In this document: piece after piece, positions 1-8,603 of the stretch
Layout of the letters: each line of letters starts with the position of its first letter
Numbering within the stretch: the stretch's first letter is position 1
Assembly: GCA_024689005.1 (NCBI GenBank)
Contig: JAILDU010000050.1
Coordinates: forward strand, 1-32,959
Direction: 5' to 3'
Source of the DNA: Paludibacteraceae bacterium
Lineage (GTDB): Bacteria; Bacteroidota; Bacteroidia; Bacteroidales; Paludibacteraceae
DNA length: 32,959 bases
The notes under the pieces: model-generated
Told to the model about the DNA's origin: nothing
What the model saw: the letters and a program-made list of their open reading frames with translations, nothing else
Database searches by the model: none
Translations under genes and position numbers: made by a program

Positions 1-1
1 T

Positions 2-289
2 TTCTCGCACTTGCAGAGCGATTGCCATTTGTTGTTACACGATGCAGAAACAGAACAGTACATAGATATAGAAGAAAACGCAGCATATACATTCTATGCT
101 GTCCCGAATATGCTGATTACAGACCGATTTACCATTGTGGACGCAGCAGAAACAACACATTCGGGAGATGCAACAAGTTGTGACAACTTGAGAACTACAA
201 CTAATGTACACAAGTTTATTAAGGACGGACAACTCTTTGTTCTCAGAGATGGCTTACTCTACAATGCACAAGGTTTAGTGGTTCGTTGA
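2..289 (+). CDS. C-terminal end of a large secreted protein (5' end outside window)
   Basis: The reading frame is open from the first bases of the window, so only the last ~95 residues are visible. They contain a pattern common at the ends of Bacteroidales extracellular proteins: a beta-rich stretch with D-A-E-T...Y-I-D-I, then A-Y-T-F-Y-A, then D-R-F-T-I-V. A short linker leads to a C-terminal tail, DGQLFVLRDGLLYNAQG followed by LVVR and the stop. Two other exported proteins here (14223-15473 and 23187-24947) end in the same kind of tail, so I infer it is an export or surface-anchoring tail, possibly for type IX secretion. That is inference; it is not the classical long type IX sorting domain. 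The function of the body of the protein is unknown because it lies outside the window. Confidence 0.7.
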   Translation, partial: FSHLQSDCHLLLHDAETEQYIDIEENAAYTFYAVPNMLITDRFTIVDAAETTHSGDATSCDNLRTTTNVHKFIKDGQLFVLRDGLLYNAQGLVVR

Positions 290-329
290 TGAAGTATTAA
301 GTTTTTTAAAAAGGTATTAGTTTATTTTG

Positions 330-1139
330 ATGAGATTATCTTCTATCATAAAGAAGAGTGGACTTCGTGTGGAATACCTATTGGTATGCGCGACTATTTT
401 GTGGCTATCTTATATAATAGTTAACAATCTACAAGAACCGGAGGAATGTTGCTGTGAGGTATGTTCAGCACGTCCGTCGTTGCCTCGTTGTACAGCCCCA
501 TCTGTTACTTCTGCCGTTACACTCTCACAGCCCCAAGTTCATGCCATTACCACATATCGCCATATTTCTCCCAATATGTCGAATGGTTCATATGCGGCAG
601 AGCGTCCCGCTATAACTATGCGTTCCACCGGTATGACAATACCGATGACTGCAACTATATCATCTAATGCCATCCGCAGCACAAACGGAACAACGGGTTC
701 GGGCATTGCGCACTCTTCCGCCTCACACAGCAGCATTGCGCAGAGCGCACCTATTGCGCAAAGCGCTTCCATGGCTACGCCACATACAGGTATCACTACA
801 AGCGCTACAGCTATCAGCGGTGGCGTGACATCCGAGATATCGCCTCGCTGTAATGCACCGATTAGACGCATTTCACCACCTCCCACTCCGGACTTGTCCG
901 ATTGGGTGGATAATGGAGATGGAACAATCACCTGTGTTTATTGCGGAAAGACTATTCCGGAAGAAGATTATTATGACGTAAGCCACTTGCACGGCTACGG
1001 CATATGCACTGCGCCGACACCATTGATAGAAGATCTATCAACTATACTATTCATGGCCATTCTGGCTTGTTTATACGTACTTAGGAGGAGAAGAAGAGAT
1101 GCAAAATCAAAGATTCTCCGGGTAAGCAATGTGCACTAA
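330..1139 (+). CDS. Hypothetical membrane protein with Ser/Thr/Ala-rich middle and TM plus poly-Arg C-terminus
   Basis: A 269-residue protein of no recognised family, 40 bp downstream of the preceding gene; the ATG at 330 is preferred to a TTG just before it. In order: an N-terminal membrane segment (about residues 15-33), a Cys-rich stretch (E-C-C-C-E-V-C), a long low-complexity region rich in Ser, Thr, Ala and Ile with a hexapeptide repeat (I-A-Q-S-A-P/S; 18-bp DNA repeat near 734-770), and a possible metal site (C202-x2-C205, H219-x-H221, C226). A second hydrophobic segment (235-251) follows, and then RRRRR. The end has the shape of a C-terminal sorting signal (Pro, membrane span, basic cluster), but I cannot name the sorting enzyme. 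The stop overlaps the 3' end of convergent truA by 33 bp. Real gene: likely. Function: unknown. Confidence 0.6.
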   Translation: MRLSSIIKKSGLRVEYLLVCATILWLSYIIVNNLQEPEECCCEVCSARPSLPRCTAPSVTSAVTLSQPQVHAITTYRHISPNMSNGSYAAERPAITMRSTGMTIPMTATISSNAIRSTNGTTGSGIAHSSASHSSIAQSAPIAQSASMATPHTGITTSATAISGGVTSEISPRCNAPIRRISPPPTPDLSDWVDNGDGTITCVYCGKTIPEEDYYDVSHLHGYGICTAPTPLIEDLSTILFMAILACLYVLRRRRRDAKSKILRVSNVH

Positions 1140-1844
1140 GGACAATCCTTCTGCAGGAGCGGAATGGCCGGCACTGCAACGATTCTTCGCAGCAATAATA
1201 TCTGCCAATTGGTGCTCTGTCATCTTACCTCTTCCGATATCAAATAACGTACCGACAATAGCTCGAACCATATTGCGCAAAAATCGGTCTGCAGTTATTT
1301 CAAAATATGCTTCGTAATCGTTCTCAATCACCCAACGCGCCTCTCTGACATCACAGAAAGTGGTTTTGACGTCAGTGTGGACTCGACAGAAAGAAGCAAA
1401 ATCTTGTCGACCGAGTAATAACTTACACGCGTTATTCATAGCAGTAAAGTCTAGGATTCTCTCGACACGCGTTCGATATTGACAGGTAAAAGGGTCTTTG
1501 CGTGTAGTAATTCTATAATGATACGTACGAGCTGTCGCGTCAAAGCGTGCATGAGCATCATCGGATACTTGCCATATATGATACACAGCAATAGAAGGAG
1601 GCAATAGATTATTGAGTCTGGCCGCCAAATTATCTGGTATCGATTCATCCAAATCAAAATGCGCCACCATATACTCAGCGTGAACGCCGGCGTCCGTTCT
1701 TCCAGCAAAAGTCAAAGCGACAGGCACACGCAAAATAGTGGAGAATGCTTTCTCCATCGTTTCTTGCACTGTCACCGCATTGGGTTGCGATTGTGAACCG
1801 TGAAAACCAGTTCCATTATATGCGAAGCGGACGAAGTAGCGCAT
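1107..1844 (-). CDS. truA: tRNA pseudouridine(38-40) synthase TruA
   Basis: A 245-residue TruA, which converts uridine to pseudouridine at positions 38-40 of the anticodon arm of many tRNAs. The catalytic Asp is D51 in the family motif AGRTDAGVHA. The protein opens with MRYFVRFAYNGTGFHG, the usual TruA start, so I chose the ATG at 1844 rather than upstream starts. That start overlaps the end of the flippase gene by 29 bp, which suggests translational coupling as the last gene of the long minus-strand run. The 3' end overlaps the convergent hypothetical gene at 330-1139. Length and motifs are normal for the family. Confidence 0.95.
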   Translation of the reverse strand: MRYFVRFAYNGTGFHGSQSQPNAVTVQETMEKAFSTILRVPVALTFAGRTDAGVHAEYMVAHFDLDESIPDNLAARLNNLLPPSIAVYHIWQVSDDAHARFDATARTYHYRITTRKDPFTCQYRTRVERILDFTAMNNACKLLLGRQDFASFCRVHTDVKTTFCDVREARWVIENDYEAYFEITADRFLRNMVRAIVGTLFDIGRGKMTEHQLADIIAAKNRCSAGHSAPAEGLSLVHIAYPENL

Positions 1845-3306
1845 TGATTTCCGGAGATAGTTTAGCGACATAAGCAATCAGGGCTCCGAAGCCGAGCAGG
1901 ACAACAGAACGAAGAATGCTATCAATCCATATATTAGTGATAGGCAGATAGCGCTGCCATAGCATATTCAAGACGACAAGGGCCACCAGTAGCAACAACG
2001 TGTATAACCAGCGGCGATTGAGCAAGCGAAAACGGAAAGATAATCTCACCGTAATGTAAATGAGTAAGAAATATGTGCCGTAAGAGAGCAAGTTGCTCCA
2101 AGCTGCTCCCTCCATGCCATATAGCGGCACAAGATAATTATTTAGCACTATAGCGCTGATAGTTAGAATCAACGAAAGTAGAAGACTGAAAGCGTAGTAA
2201 CGAGAGTAGTTGAGCGCTGTCAGACATATTGTAAAAGTAGCCACTACCAATTGGCTTATGCCTAATATTAGGACAACATTTCTTGCTGTAGCAAAGGTTC
2301 CGCCATTAGGCAAGATATGAAAAATCAAGTCTATATTAAACCAAATTGCCAATAAGATAAAGCCACCTATTAGCAGCAGATTATTAGTGACCTGCTGAAT
2401 GAGAGTTGCACACTCGGTATTATTCTGCTCTTTGATAGCCCTGGATAACTGCGGTGCAGCAATGGCTGCAACCGAACGACACGGCACACTCACCATAACA
2501 GCCATGTACGTCGCGATTGCGAAAATGCCCGTGCTATCCAAGCCCATCTTGGCCGTCACAAAGAATGATGACAACGTTGGCGCAAGCGTAGATGTAAGTG
2601 CAGATACTACCAGAAAACCTGTATAGATCAAGTATCTGCGAACTAAAGGTTTGTTGGCGCGCAAGAAATTCCAGTCCGGCCGCAATTTGATTTTTTGAAG
2701 AGAAAAGAAATAGCAGAGATTGATGAGTGCTGCAATCGCATAGTTGGCACAGAGGCCAATAACCATTCCGTCTAAGGATAGAACACGAAAAGCATAGAGC
2801 AGATATATCACCAACAAGCCAAGACGAATGATCAATTCCCGCACAGCACGTGGTACCACTATGTGCATCAACACATTGCATGTATTCTCGAAAATGCTTT
2901 GATAAAGCAAAAAGAATGCAATGGGCAATACGAAATAATAGTAGTTGACAAACAGCGGGGATTTATCTCCGAACCATGCACTCAACGGCACATGGCAAGC
3001 CCAATATAAAGTAGTAAACAGCAGAAAGCCAAAGAAGGGCACCACTAAAGCCCAAAAGAAAAAACCGTGGTCCTCTTCACTACTTTTCTCGCGAAAATAC
3101 GGGTAGAAGCGGATGATACTATTACCGGTACCTAATTGCGCTAATCCGGAAAAGAGTACGGCTGCATCGACAAGCACTCGCGCCAACCCGATTTCCTCAG
3201 CTGTGAGGAAACGGGTCAACACGAAGAACGTGGTAACAATACCCACCGCGATGCCGAGATAGGTAACTATAGTGCCACGTATAGATTGCTTAGCGATAAC
3301 GCCCAT
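1816..3306 (-). CDS. Polysaccharide/lipid-linked oligosaccharide flippase (MATE/Wzx-like)
   Basis: A 496-residue polytopic membrane protein with roughly a dozen hydrophobic segments over its whole length. The N-terminal block (GTIVTYLGIAVGIVTTFFV...LARVLVDAAVLF) is typical of polysaccharide biosynthesis proteins of the MOP superfamily, which flip undecaprenyl-linked sugars across the inner membrane. The substrate cannot be read from sequence. It lies 18 bp after the FKBP lipoprotein gene and overlaps truA. A second, clearly different flippase (5767-7215) is in the same gene run, so this cluster encodes two such exporters without neighbouring glycosyltransferases. Alternatives within the superfamily, such as a lipid II flippase-like or capsule exporter, remain open. 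Confidence 0.85.
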   Translation of the reverse strand: MGVIAKQSIRGTIVTYLGIAVGIVTTFFVLTRFLTAEEIGLARVLVDAAVLFSGLAQLGTGNSIIRFYPYFREKSSEEDHGFFFWALVVPFFGFLLFTTLYWACHVPLSAWFGDKSPLFVNYYYFVLPIAFFLLYQSIFENTCNVLMHIVVPRAVRELIIRLGLLVIYLLYAFRVLSLDGMVIGLCANYAIAALINLCYFFSLQKIKLRPDWNFLRANKPLVRRYLIYTGFLVVSALTSTLAPTLSSFFVTAKMGLDSTGIFAIATYMAVMVSVPCRSVAAIAAPQLSRAIKEQNNTECATLIQQVTNNLLLIGGFILLAIWFNIDLIFHILPNGGTFATARNVVLILGISQLVVATFTICLTALNYSRYYAFSLLLSLILTISAIVLNNYLVPLYGMEGAAWSNLLSYGTYFLLIYITVRLSFRFRLLNRRWLYTLLLLVALVVLNMLWQRYLPITNIWIDSILRSVVLLGFGALIAYVAKLSPEINALLRPLRI

Positions 3307-3324
3307 CAGTCATTTGGTTGAGGG

Positions 3325-4578
3325 TTACTTAACCTCCAGCAATTCAACTTTGAAGATCAGAGTTGCGAACGGAGGAATAGATTGACCGGCTCCACGCTCT
3401 CCATAACCCAACTCATAAGGGATATAGAGTTTGTAGATAGAACCAACGTTCATCAACTGAAGGCCTTCGGTCCAACCTTTGATAACACCATTGAGCGGGA
3501 ACTCGATAGGCTCCTTACGATCATAACTGCTATCGAAGACAGTGCCATCAATGAGGGTGCCCTCATAATGTACTTTAACGGTAGATTCAGCTGTCGGCTT
3601 TTTACCGTTACCAGCCTTGATAACCTCGTACTGCAAACCGCTCTCGGTAGTTTTAACGCCATCGCGCAGCGCATTCTCCTGCAAGAATTTCTCGCCTGCT
3701 GCCTTTGTCTCACCATACTTGAGACGATTAATAACAGCATCAACAAATTGACCGGCAGTTTGTGAATCGAATTGGTCAGTTGAGTTGTACAGACCATTGA
3801 TGAAACCTTGCTTAATCAAGTCGAAGTTAGTTTCCAGGCCTTCAATACCGAGCAGACCAACTGACTCTTGCTCACGGATAGCCTTACCGATATTCTTAGC
3901 CAAGCCAACTACTTGCGGATTACGCATATTGTCCTTCAGTCCCTTGTTGACGTTCTCGATGAACTCGCTAATAGCATTTCCGGTAGAGTCATCCACCAAC
4001 AGATAAGCCTTGATCTGTGAACCGTTCAGGACACCGAAAGCATAGTTGAGTGAGTCGTTGTACGATTTGAGTTGTACGCTCTTCACTTTCTTCGGGCACT
4101 TAGCAGTAATAGCCTTAGCGGTCTCTGCGCTTTCTTCTGCTGCTTTGTTCTTGTAAGCCTGCATAAAGAAAGCCTCAGCAGCCTCATTGTCCATTACAGT
4201 GGTATCCTCAAAGAGGGCGTTTACCATTCCTTGGAAATACAATTTCTCGTTGATAGCCCAAGCCTTGTTCTCAGCCAAACCTTCTTTCTCGAATTTCTTA
4301 GCAGAGATACCAACTTGGCGACCTGTTTGAGCCACCTTGCTCAGTTCCTCTTCTTTGTCGAGATACGCTTTCTCCAACGCATCAATAAACTCTGCTACAG
4401 CCTCATCGCTGCTGTCTTTAGCAAGATAATAATTACGGATCTGCAAACCATTAAGCAGACCGATTGCAAAGTTAACAGAATCGCTCTCATTATTGAGAAC
4501 AGCCTCTTGTGCCTTGTAACTGTTGCCGCATGAGATCATTGCTAATGCGGCCAAAAGTGCAATACTAAGTTTTTTCAT
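3325..4578 (-). CDS. FKBP-type peptidyl-prolyl isomerase, lipoprotein with duplicated N-terminal domain
   Basis: 417 residues. The N-terminus is a lipoprotein signal ([17 protein letters not shown], lipobox Cys at 17), so the mature protein is a lipid-anchored envelope protein. Two related helical segments follow, each opening D-S-(V/L)-N-(F/Y)-A-(I/F)-G-(L/V)-L-N-G-(L/S)-Q-I (about residues 34-150 and 173-290). These look like an internal duplication of the FKBP N-terminal dimerisation domain. The last ~110 residues are the catalytic FKBP fold, with [18 protein letters not shown], the [10 protein letters not shown] segment and YGERGAG. The role is proline cis/trans isomerisation and probably chaperoning in the periplasm. 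It follows a smaller FKBP gene by 29 bp; the catalytic domains are closely similar, so the two are tandem paralogues. Confidence 0.92.
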   Translation of the reverse strand: MKKLSIALLAALAMISCGNSYKAQEAVLNNESDSVNFAIGLLNGLQIRNYYLAKDSSDEAVAEFIDALEKAYLDKEEELSKVAQTGRQVGISAKKFEKEGLAENKAWAINEKLYFQGMVNALFEDTTVMDNEAAEAFFMQAYKNKAAEESAETAKAITAKCPKKVKSVQLKSYNDSLNYAFGVLNGSQIKAYLLVDDSTGNAISEFIENVNKGLKDNMRNPQVVGLAKNIGKAIREQESVGLLGIEGLETNFDLIKQGFINGLYNSTDQFDSQTAGQFVDAVINRLKYGETKAAGEKFLQENALRDGVKTTESGLQYEVIKAGNGKKPTAESTVKVHYEGTLIDGTVFDSSYDRKEPIEFPLNGVIKGWTEGLQLMNVGSIYKLYIPYELGYGERGAGQSIPPFATLIFKVELLEVK

Positions 4579-4607
4579 TGTTTTGTTATTTAGTTGTTTG
4601 TAATGTA

Positions 4608-5120
4608 TTATTCAATACCGAGTAACTCAACCGTAAAGATCAGCGCTGCATATGGCGGGATAGAAGCACCTGCTCCGCGCTCTCCATATGCCAACTGATA
4701 GGGGATAAAGAACTTGTATTTAGAACCAACTGACATGAGTTGGAGTCCTTCTGTCCAACCCTTGATAACTCCATTCAACGGGAATGAGATAGCCTCTCCT
4801 CGCTTGTAACTGCTATCAAAAACAGTTCCGTCTATCAACGTGCCCTCATAGTGAACTTTCACTTTGTCTGTAGCCTTAGGCTTCTGACCTAATGTTGCCT
4901 CCAATACCTCATATTGCAAGCCGCTGGCTGTGGTTTGCACACCATTACGCTTGCCATTTTCTGCGAGGAATTTCTCGCCTTCCTCTTTTGCCTTGGCGGA
5001 CATATTCATAACGAAGTCGATGCCTTGTTTGAACTCATCATAATTGAGTTCTTTCTCTCCGTATTGCATCAAATACTGCGCTACGGAGGTTCCTAATTGG
5101 AAAGATAAACTATTATTCAT
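4608..5120 (-). CDS. FKBP-type peptidyl-prolyl isomerase without signal peptide
   Basis: 170 residues: a short helical dimerisation segment (1-60, with Y-D-E-F-K-Q-G-I-D) followed by a complete FKBP catalytic domain (about 65-170) carrying [31 protein letters not shown] and [12 protein letters not shown]. There is no signal peptide or lipobox, so the protein is predicted to be cytoplasmic, unlike its neighbour at 3325-4578. The gene starts 6 bp after riboflavin synthase and ends 29 bp before the lipoprotein paralogue. A tandem duplication with loss or gain of the export signal and of one N-terminal domain is the simplest explanation. Confidence 0.92.
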   Translation of the reverse strand: MNNSLSFQLGTSVAQYLMQYGEKELNYDEFKQGIDFVMNMSAKAKEEGEKFLAENGKRNGVQTTASGLQYEVLEATLGQKPKATDKVKVHYEGTLIDGTVFDSSYKRGEAISFPLNGVIKGWTEGLQLMSVGSKYKFFIPYQLAYGERGAGASIPPYAALIFTVELLGIE

Positions 5121-5126
5121 ATATAA

Positions 5127-5747
5127 TTAATTGTTTAATAACGCATTGTATCGAGAGAGATATTTGCCTAAAATATCAAACTCCAGGTTAACTATTGTTC
5201 CCTCTTGGATATACTTAAAATTAGTATTCTCGTGAGTATAAGGGATGATGCAAACAGAGACGTACCCCACTCCATTCTTCACATCCGGTTCGCAAACTGT
5301 CAAGCTCACGCCATTGATAGTAACAGAACCTTTGTCCACGCAGAAATATCCGCGTTCTATCATTTCACGTGTGGAGTCGTACGCAAATCGATAGTACCAA
5401 CTACCATCTGTCTCATGAGCGTCAATACATTTGGCTTTCTGATCAACATGACCTTGCACGATATGGCCGTCAAGTCGTCCTCCCATCAACATGGAACGCT
5501 CTACATTGACCCAATCTCCTTCTTTGAGCAGATCCAGATTGGTCAGGCGGAGTGTCTCTTGCATTGCAGTGACGGTATATAGGTCACCTTCCATCTTCAC
5601 TACTGTAAGACAAACACCATTGTGCGCAATTGACTGGTCTATACTCAACGGTTCTCCAAACGGATTGCGAAGAGTGAAATGTTTATTTGTTTGCTCAGTT
5701 TCTATCTTGACAACCTGAGCCATCTTTTCTACTATTCCTGAAAACAT
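5127..5747 (-). CDS. ribE: Riboflavin synthase, alpha subunit
   Basis: 206 residues, the normal length. It catalyses dismutation of two 6,7-dimethyl-8-ribityllumazine molecules to riboflavin. The protein shows the two tandem lumazine-binding repeats. The first opens MFSGIVEKMAQV and includes the substrate-site segment HNGVCLTV; the second includes GGRLDGHIVQGHVD and the matching INGVSLTV. It sits 19 bp after a flippase gene and 6 bp before an FKBP gene. No other riboflavin genes are nearby and I saw no FMN riboswitch, so regulation probably follows the operon. The symbol ribC is also used for this enzyme. Confidence 0.95.
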   Translation of the reverse strand: MFSGIVEKMAQVVKIETEQTNKHFTLRNPFGEPLSIDQSIAHNGVCLTVVKMEGDLYTVTAMQETLRLTNLDLLKEGDWVNVERSMLMGGRLDGHIVQGHVDQKAKCIDAHETDGSWYYRFAYDSTREMIERGYFCVDKGSVTINGVSLTVCEPDVKNGVGYVSVCIIPYTHENTNFKYIQEGTIVNLEFDILGKYLSRYNALLNN

Positions 5748-5766
5748 ATTAATATATTGTTGTTGC

Positions 5767-7215
5767 CTATTTGTTATTGCTTATTTTACGATTTAATATA
5801 GCAGAGAGCGGAAAATCCTTGCGCGTCAAAACAAAGAGATATACTCCCAACAGTATTGTGCCTATTCCCATCATCATCCACATATTGCTAACACAATAAT
5901 AACGCAAGAGATAGTAAACCGACAGTAAACCGACGGTAAGCAGTGTATATCGGCCGATACATTTCAAATCATAGGGGATAGGCGCTTTCTTCTGACCGAT
6001 AAAATAAGACAGAAGCATGATACAGAAGTAGCAAACCAAACTACTGCCGCAACTTGCCCAATAACCTATATGCGGCACTCCGACAACCTGTAATACAAGT
6101 GTGATTGCAAGTCCGATAAGAGAGAACCATGCTCCCCACTTGGTCTCATCCGTCAACTTATACCAAAAACTGAGATTGAAATATATTCCCTGGAAGATAT
6201 ATGTCCACAATACGACCGGAACGATCTTCAATCCTTCCCAATAACTGCTGGCCACAATGTAACGGAATATATCCAAGTAAAACACCACACCAAGCATAAT
6301 AAGATAGGAGAAGATGATATAGTACTTCATTGCATCAGCATAAGACTCTATTGATTGGCGGTCTTTGTGCTTGGCGAAGACGAATGGTTCGTACGCATAG
6401 CGAAAAGCCTGGGTGAACATCATCATCACCATTGCTACTTTGAAACATGCCCCGTAGATACCCAGTTGCGCTTGTGCGTCATCGTACGGGTAGAGATACG
6501 GGAAGAGGATTCGGTCGAGCGTTTGGTTCATGATGCCTGCTACGCCGAGAATGAGTAGCGGCAAGGAGTAACGCAGCATATCTTTCAATACACTGCCGTC
6601 AAATCGGCCGCTTTTAGGCATCGTAAACGGCAGTAAGCATAGTGTCTGAATACCGGTTGCCAACACATTACTGAGGAACACATAGAACACATCGTTTTTG
6701 CCGAGTACCTTTAGAAAAAGGATATTGAAAGCAATGTTGAGAACGACGAGCAGCAGTTTGAGTCCGGCGAATACGTACGGTCGCTTCTGATAGCGAAGAT
6801 ATGCGAACGGAATGCTGGCGAAGGCGTCAACGGCAACTGTGGCAAACATCATTGACACAAATTCGGGGTGATCCGGATAATTCAGCAGATTGGCTATCGG
6901 GTGTTGAAAAACGATAACCAACAATGCGAACAAGACGCTGGTAGAGAATAAAGTCCAATAGGCGGTTTTATATACACTGCCGGCATCATAATCTTCGCGG
7001 TTGGCAAAACGGAAGAATCCGGTCTCCATGCCGTAAGTAAGGATAACCAGCAGCAGAGCCGTCCAAGCATAGATATTGGTTACTATACCATAATCGGCCG
7101 GCCGTGCCAACCAATAGGTGTACATCGGAACTAACAGGTAATTCAAAAATTTACCTATTATACTGCTCAATCCGTAGATGGCGGTGTCCTTCGCCAAGGA
7201 TTTCATCTCACTCAT
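5767..7215 (-). CDS. Polysaccharide/oligosaccharide flippase (MATE/Wzx-like), second copy
   Basis: 482 residues from the ATG at 7215, which lies within the rsmI stop region (ATGAGTGA overlap) and suggests translational coupling; the open frame extends further upstream into rsmI, but starts there are unlikely. The N-terminus (LAKDTAIYGLSSIIGKFLNY) is typical of MOP-superfamily polysaccharide biosynthesis proteins in Bacteroidales. About twelve to fourteen hydrophobic segments are visible. The probable role is transbilayer movement of a lipid-linked sugar in envelope assembly; the substrate is unknown. It is not closely similar to the flippase at 1816-3306, so the two are probably not recent duplicates. 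Confidence 0.88.
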   Translation of the reverse strand: MSEMKSLAKDTAIYGLSSIIGKFLNYLLVPMYTYWLARPADYGIVTNIYAWTALLLVILTYGMETGFFRFANREDYDAGSVYKTAYWTLFSTSVLFALLVIVFQHPIANLLNYPDHPEFVSMMFATVAVDAFASIPFAYLRYQKRPYVFAGLKLLLVVLNIAFNILFLKVLGKNDVFYVFLSNVLATGIQTLCLLPFTMPKSGRFDGSVLKDMLRYSLPLLILGVAGIMNQTLDRILFPYLYPYDDAQAQLGIYGACFKVAMVMMMFTQAFRYAYEPFVFAKHKDRQSIESYADAMKYYIIFSYLIMLGVVFYLDIFRYIVASSYWEGLKIVPVVLWTYIFQGIYFNLSFWYKLTDETKWGAWFSLIGLAITLVLQVVGVPHIGYWASCGSSLVCYFCIMLLSYFIGQKKAPIPYDLKCIGRYTLLTVGLLSVYYLLRYYCVSNMWMMMGIGTILLGVYLFVLTRKDFPLSAILNRKISNNK

Positions 7216-7903
7216 TCTCTTCCTCCTTATAATCTTTAGGATTATTGCCGGCCACACAAATAACTATTTCTCCCTTAGGAGCAGATTGCTTGAAGTGGCT
7301 TATCAGTTCTGTTAATGTACCTCGTACTGTCTGTTCGTGCACTTTGCTTATCTCACGCGTCACAGCGGCTTTGCGCTCTGCGCCACACACAATGCTTAAT
7401 TGCTCCAATGTTTTCACCAAACGAAATGGAGACTCATAGACAATAAATGTTTGGTCTAACTGCGCCAAATACTGCAACCTCGTCTGCCGTCCTTTCTTCT
7501 GCGGCAGGAATCCTTCGAAATAGAAATGATTGTTAGGCAAACCGCTGTCCACTATAGCCGGCACAAAAGCTGTTGCTCCCGGCAGGCATTGCACCTCTAC
7601 GTCGGCTTCAGTAGCTGCTCTGACCAAGAAGAATCCCGGATCGCTGATAGCAGGCGTTCCGGCATCGGATATCAATGCTATATTGGCTCCCGCTCTTAGT
7701 CGTTCTACTATATCTGCTGTAGTCTCGTGCTCGTTGAACTTATGATGGCTCTTAAGCGGAGTGTGGATATCGAAATGCTGCAACAACACACCGCTTGTGC
7801 GTGTGTCTTCCGCAAGTATCAAATCCACACTTTTCAGCACTTCGATTGCGCGAAAAGTCATATCTTGCAGATTGCCGACCGGTGTTGGAACAATATATAG
7901 CAT
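7208..7903 (-). CDS. rsmI: 16S rRNA (cytidine(1402)-2'-O)-methyltransferase RsmI
   Basis: 231 residues, matching the tetrapyrrole-methylase-fold family that 2'-O-methylates C1402 of 16S rRNA using S-adenosylmethionine. Motifs include MLYIVPTPVGNLQDMT at the N-terminus, LAEDTRTSG, LISDAGTPAISDPG (the cofactor loop) and FYEGFLPQKKGR-like FEGFLPQKKG in the middle. It lies between a coiled-coil protein gene (27 bp upstream) and the second flippase, whose start overlaps its stop. Confidence 0.95.
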   Translation of the reverse strand: MLYIVPTPVGNLQDMTFRAIEVLKSVDLILAEDTRTSGVLLQHFDIHTPLKSHHKFNEHETTADIVERLRAGANIALISDAGTPAISDPGFFLVRAATEADVEVQCLPGATAFVPAIVDSGLPNNHFYFEGFLPQKKGRQTRLQYLAQLDQTFIVYESPFRLVKTLEQLSIVCGAERKAAVTREISKVHEQTVRGTLTELISHFKQSAPKGEIVICVAGNNPKDYKEEENE

Positions 7904-7930
7904 TGCTAATTGGTTTAGACGATTGATTCT

Positions 7931-8578
7931 TTATCCGAAACGGCGATGCAGAGTGATCAAGAACTGCTGATACGTGGAACTCTCAGGATCCCAACCAAAC
8001 TGACTGATATAATTCATTGCCTCATCAAATGAACCGAGATTGTCGAGTTCAGACAGAGTGCGTTGCATCAGTTCTGCATTCTGGCCGAATAGTTCTCGCT
8101 GATAGAGAAAACGGTCTCCTAAAGAAATAGCCAAACGGATATCATTGACAGGTTTGCCGTACAAAGCGGAATTGGCATTTGGCGCAGCAGGCTGGGCTGC
8201 AGCAACAGGTGTAGCCGTCGGAGTGACCGTTTCTGCCACTTGTGGCTGTGGCTGAGGAGCAGGTTGCGGAGTAGCTACCTGTTGAGGTTCCGGTTGCGGG
8301 GCAGCCACAACTTCCGGTTTGGCTTCTTCCACTTTAGGCTGAACAGCTACTGCAGGGAAAACAGGAATGTCCAACACACTATTAGCCTGCATCTGCTCCG
8401 AGTATTTGCATTGATTCTTCAGCTCTTCGATAGCACTATTTATCTGACCGATATGCTCATTGATTGTTTGTATAGCGTTGTCGTTAACGTTCTGCTTCTC
8501 GATCAAGGCTCTTTGCGTTTGCTCTATAGCACTCAAACGCGCCTCTATTTTCTCAAAATATTTGATCAGTTCTTCCAT
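7931..8578 (-). CDS. Conserved hypothetical protein: coiled coil, Pro/Gln-rich linker, C-terminal helical domain
   Basis: 215 residues in three parts: a predicted coiled coil (about 1-65, heptad-like with many Glu, Gln, Ile and Leu); a low-complexity Pro/Gln/Ala/Val linker (about 75-135) with repeated P-Q-P; and a compact C-terminal region (about 140-215) opening VNDIRLAISLGDRFLYQREL and ending in a basic R-R-F-G. The C-terminal block resembles an uncharacterised domain seen widely in Bacteroidales proteins. No catalytic motif or signal peptide is visible, so I infer a cytoplasmic scaffold or regulatory protein. The neighbours, a peptide transporter 25 bp upstream and rsmI 27 bp downstream, do not define its role. 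Confidence 0.75.
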   Translation of the reverse strand: MEELIKYFEKIEARLSAIEQTQRALIEKQNVNDNAIQTINEHIGQINSAIEELKNQCKYSEQMQANSVLDIPVFPAVAVQPKVEEAKPEVVAAPQPEPQQVATPQPAPQPQPQVAETVTPTATPVAAAQPAAPNANSALYGKPVNDIRLAISLGDRFLYQRELFGQNAELMQRTLSELDNLGSFDEAMNYISQFGWDPESSTYQQFLITLHRRFG

Positions 8579-8603
8579 AGTCTATATACCTATTCAAGAT
8601 TGA

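Noticed and set aside
539..931. 130-residue open frame antisense to the hypothetical gene at 330-1139
   Set aside because: It has no domain, promoter or neighbours, and arises from the low-complexity Ser/Ala codons of the plus-strand gene.
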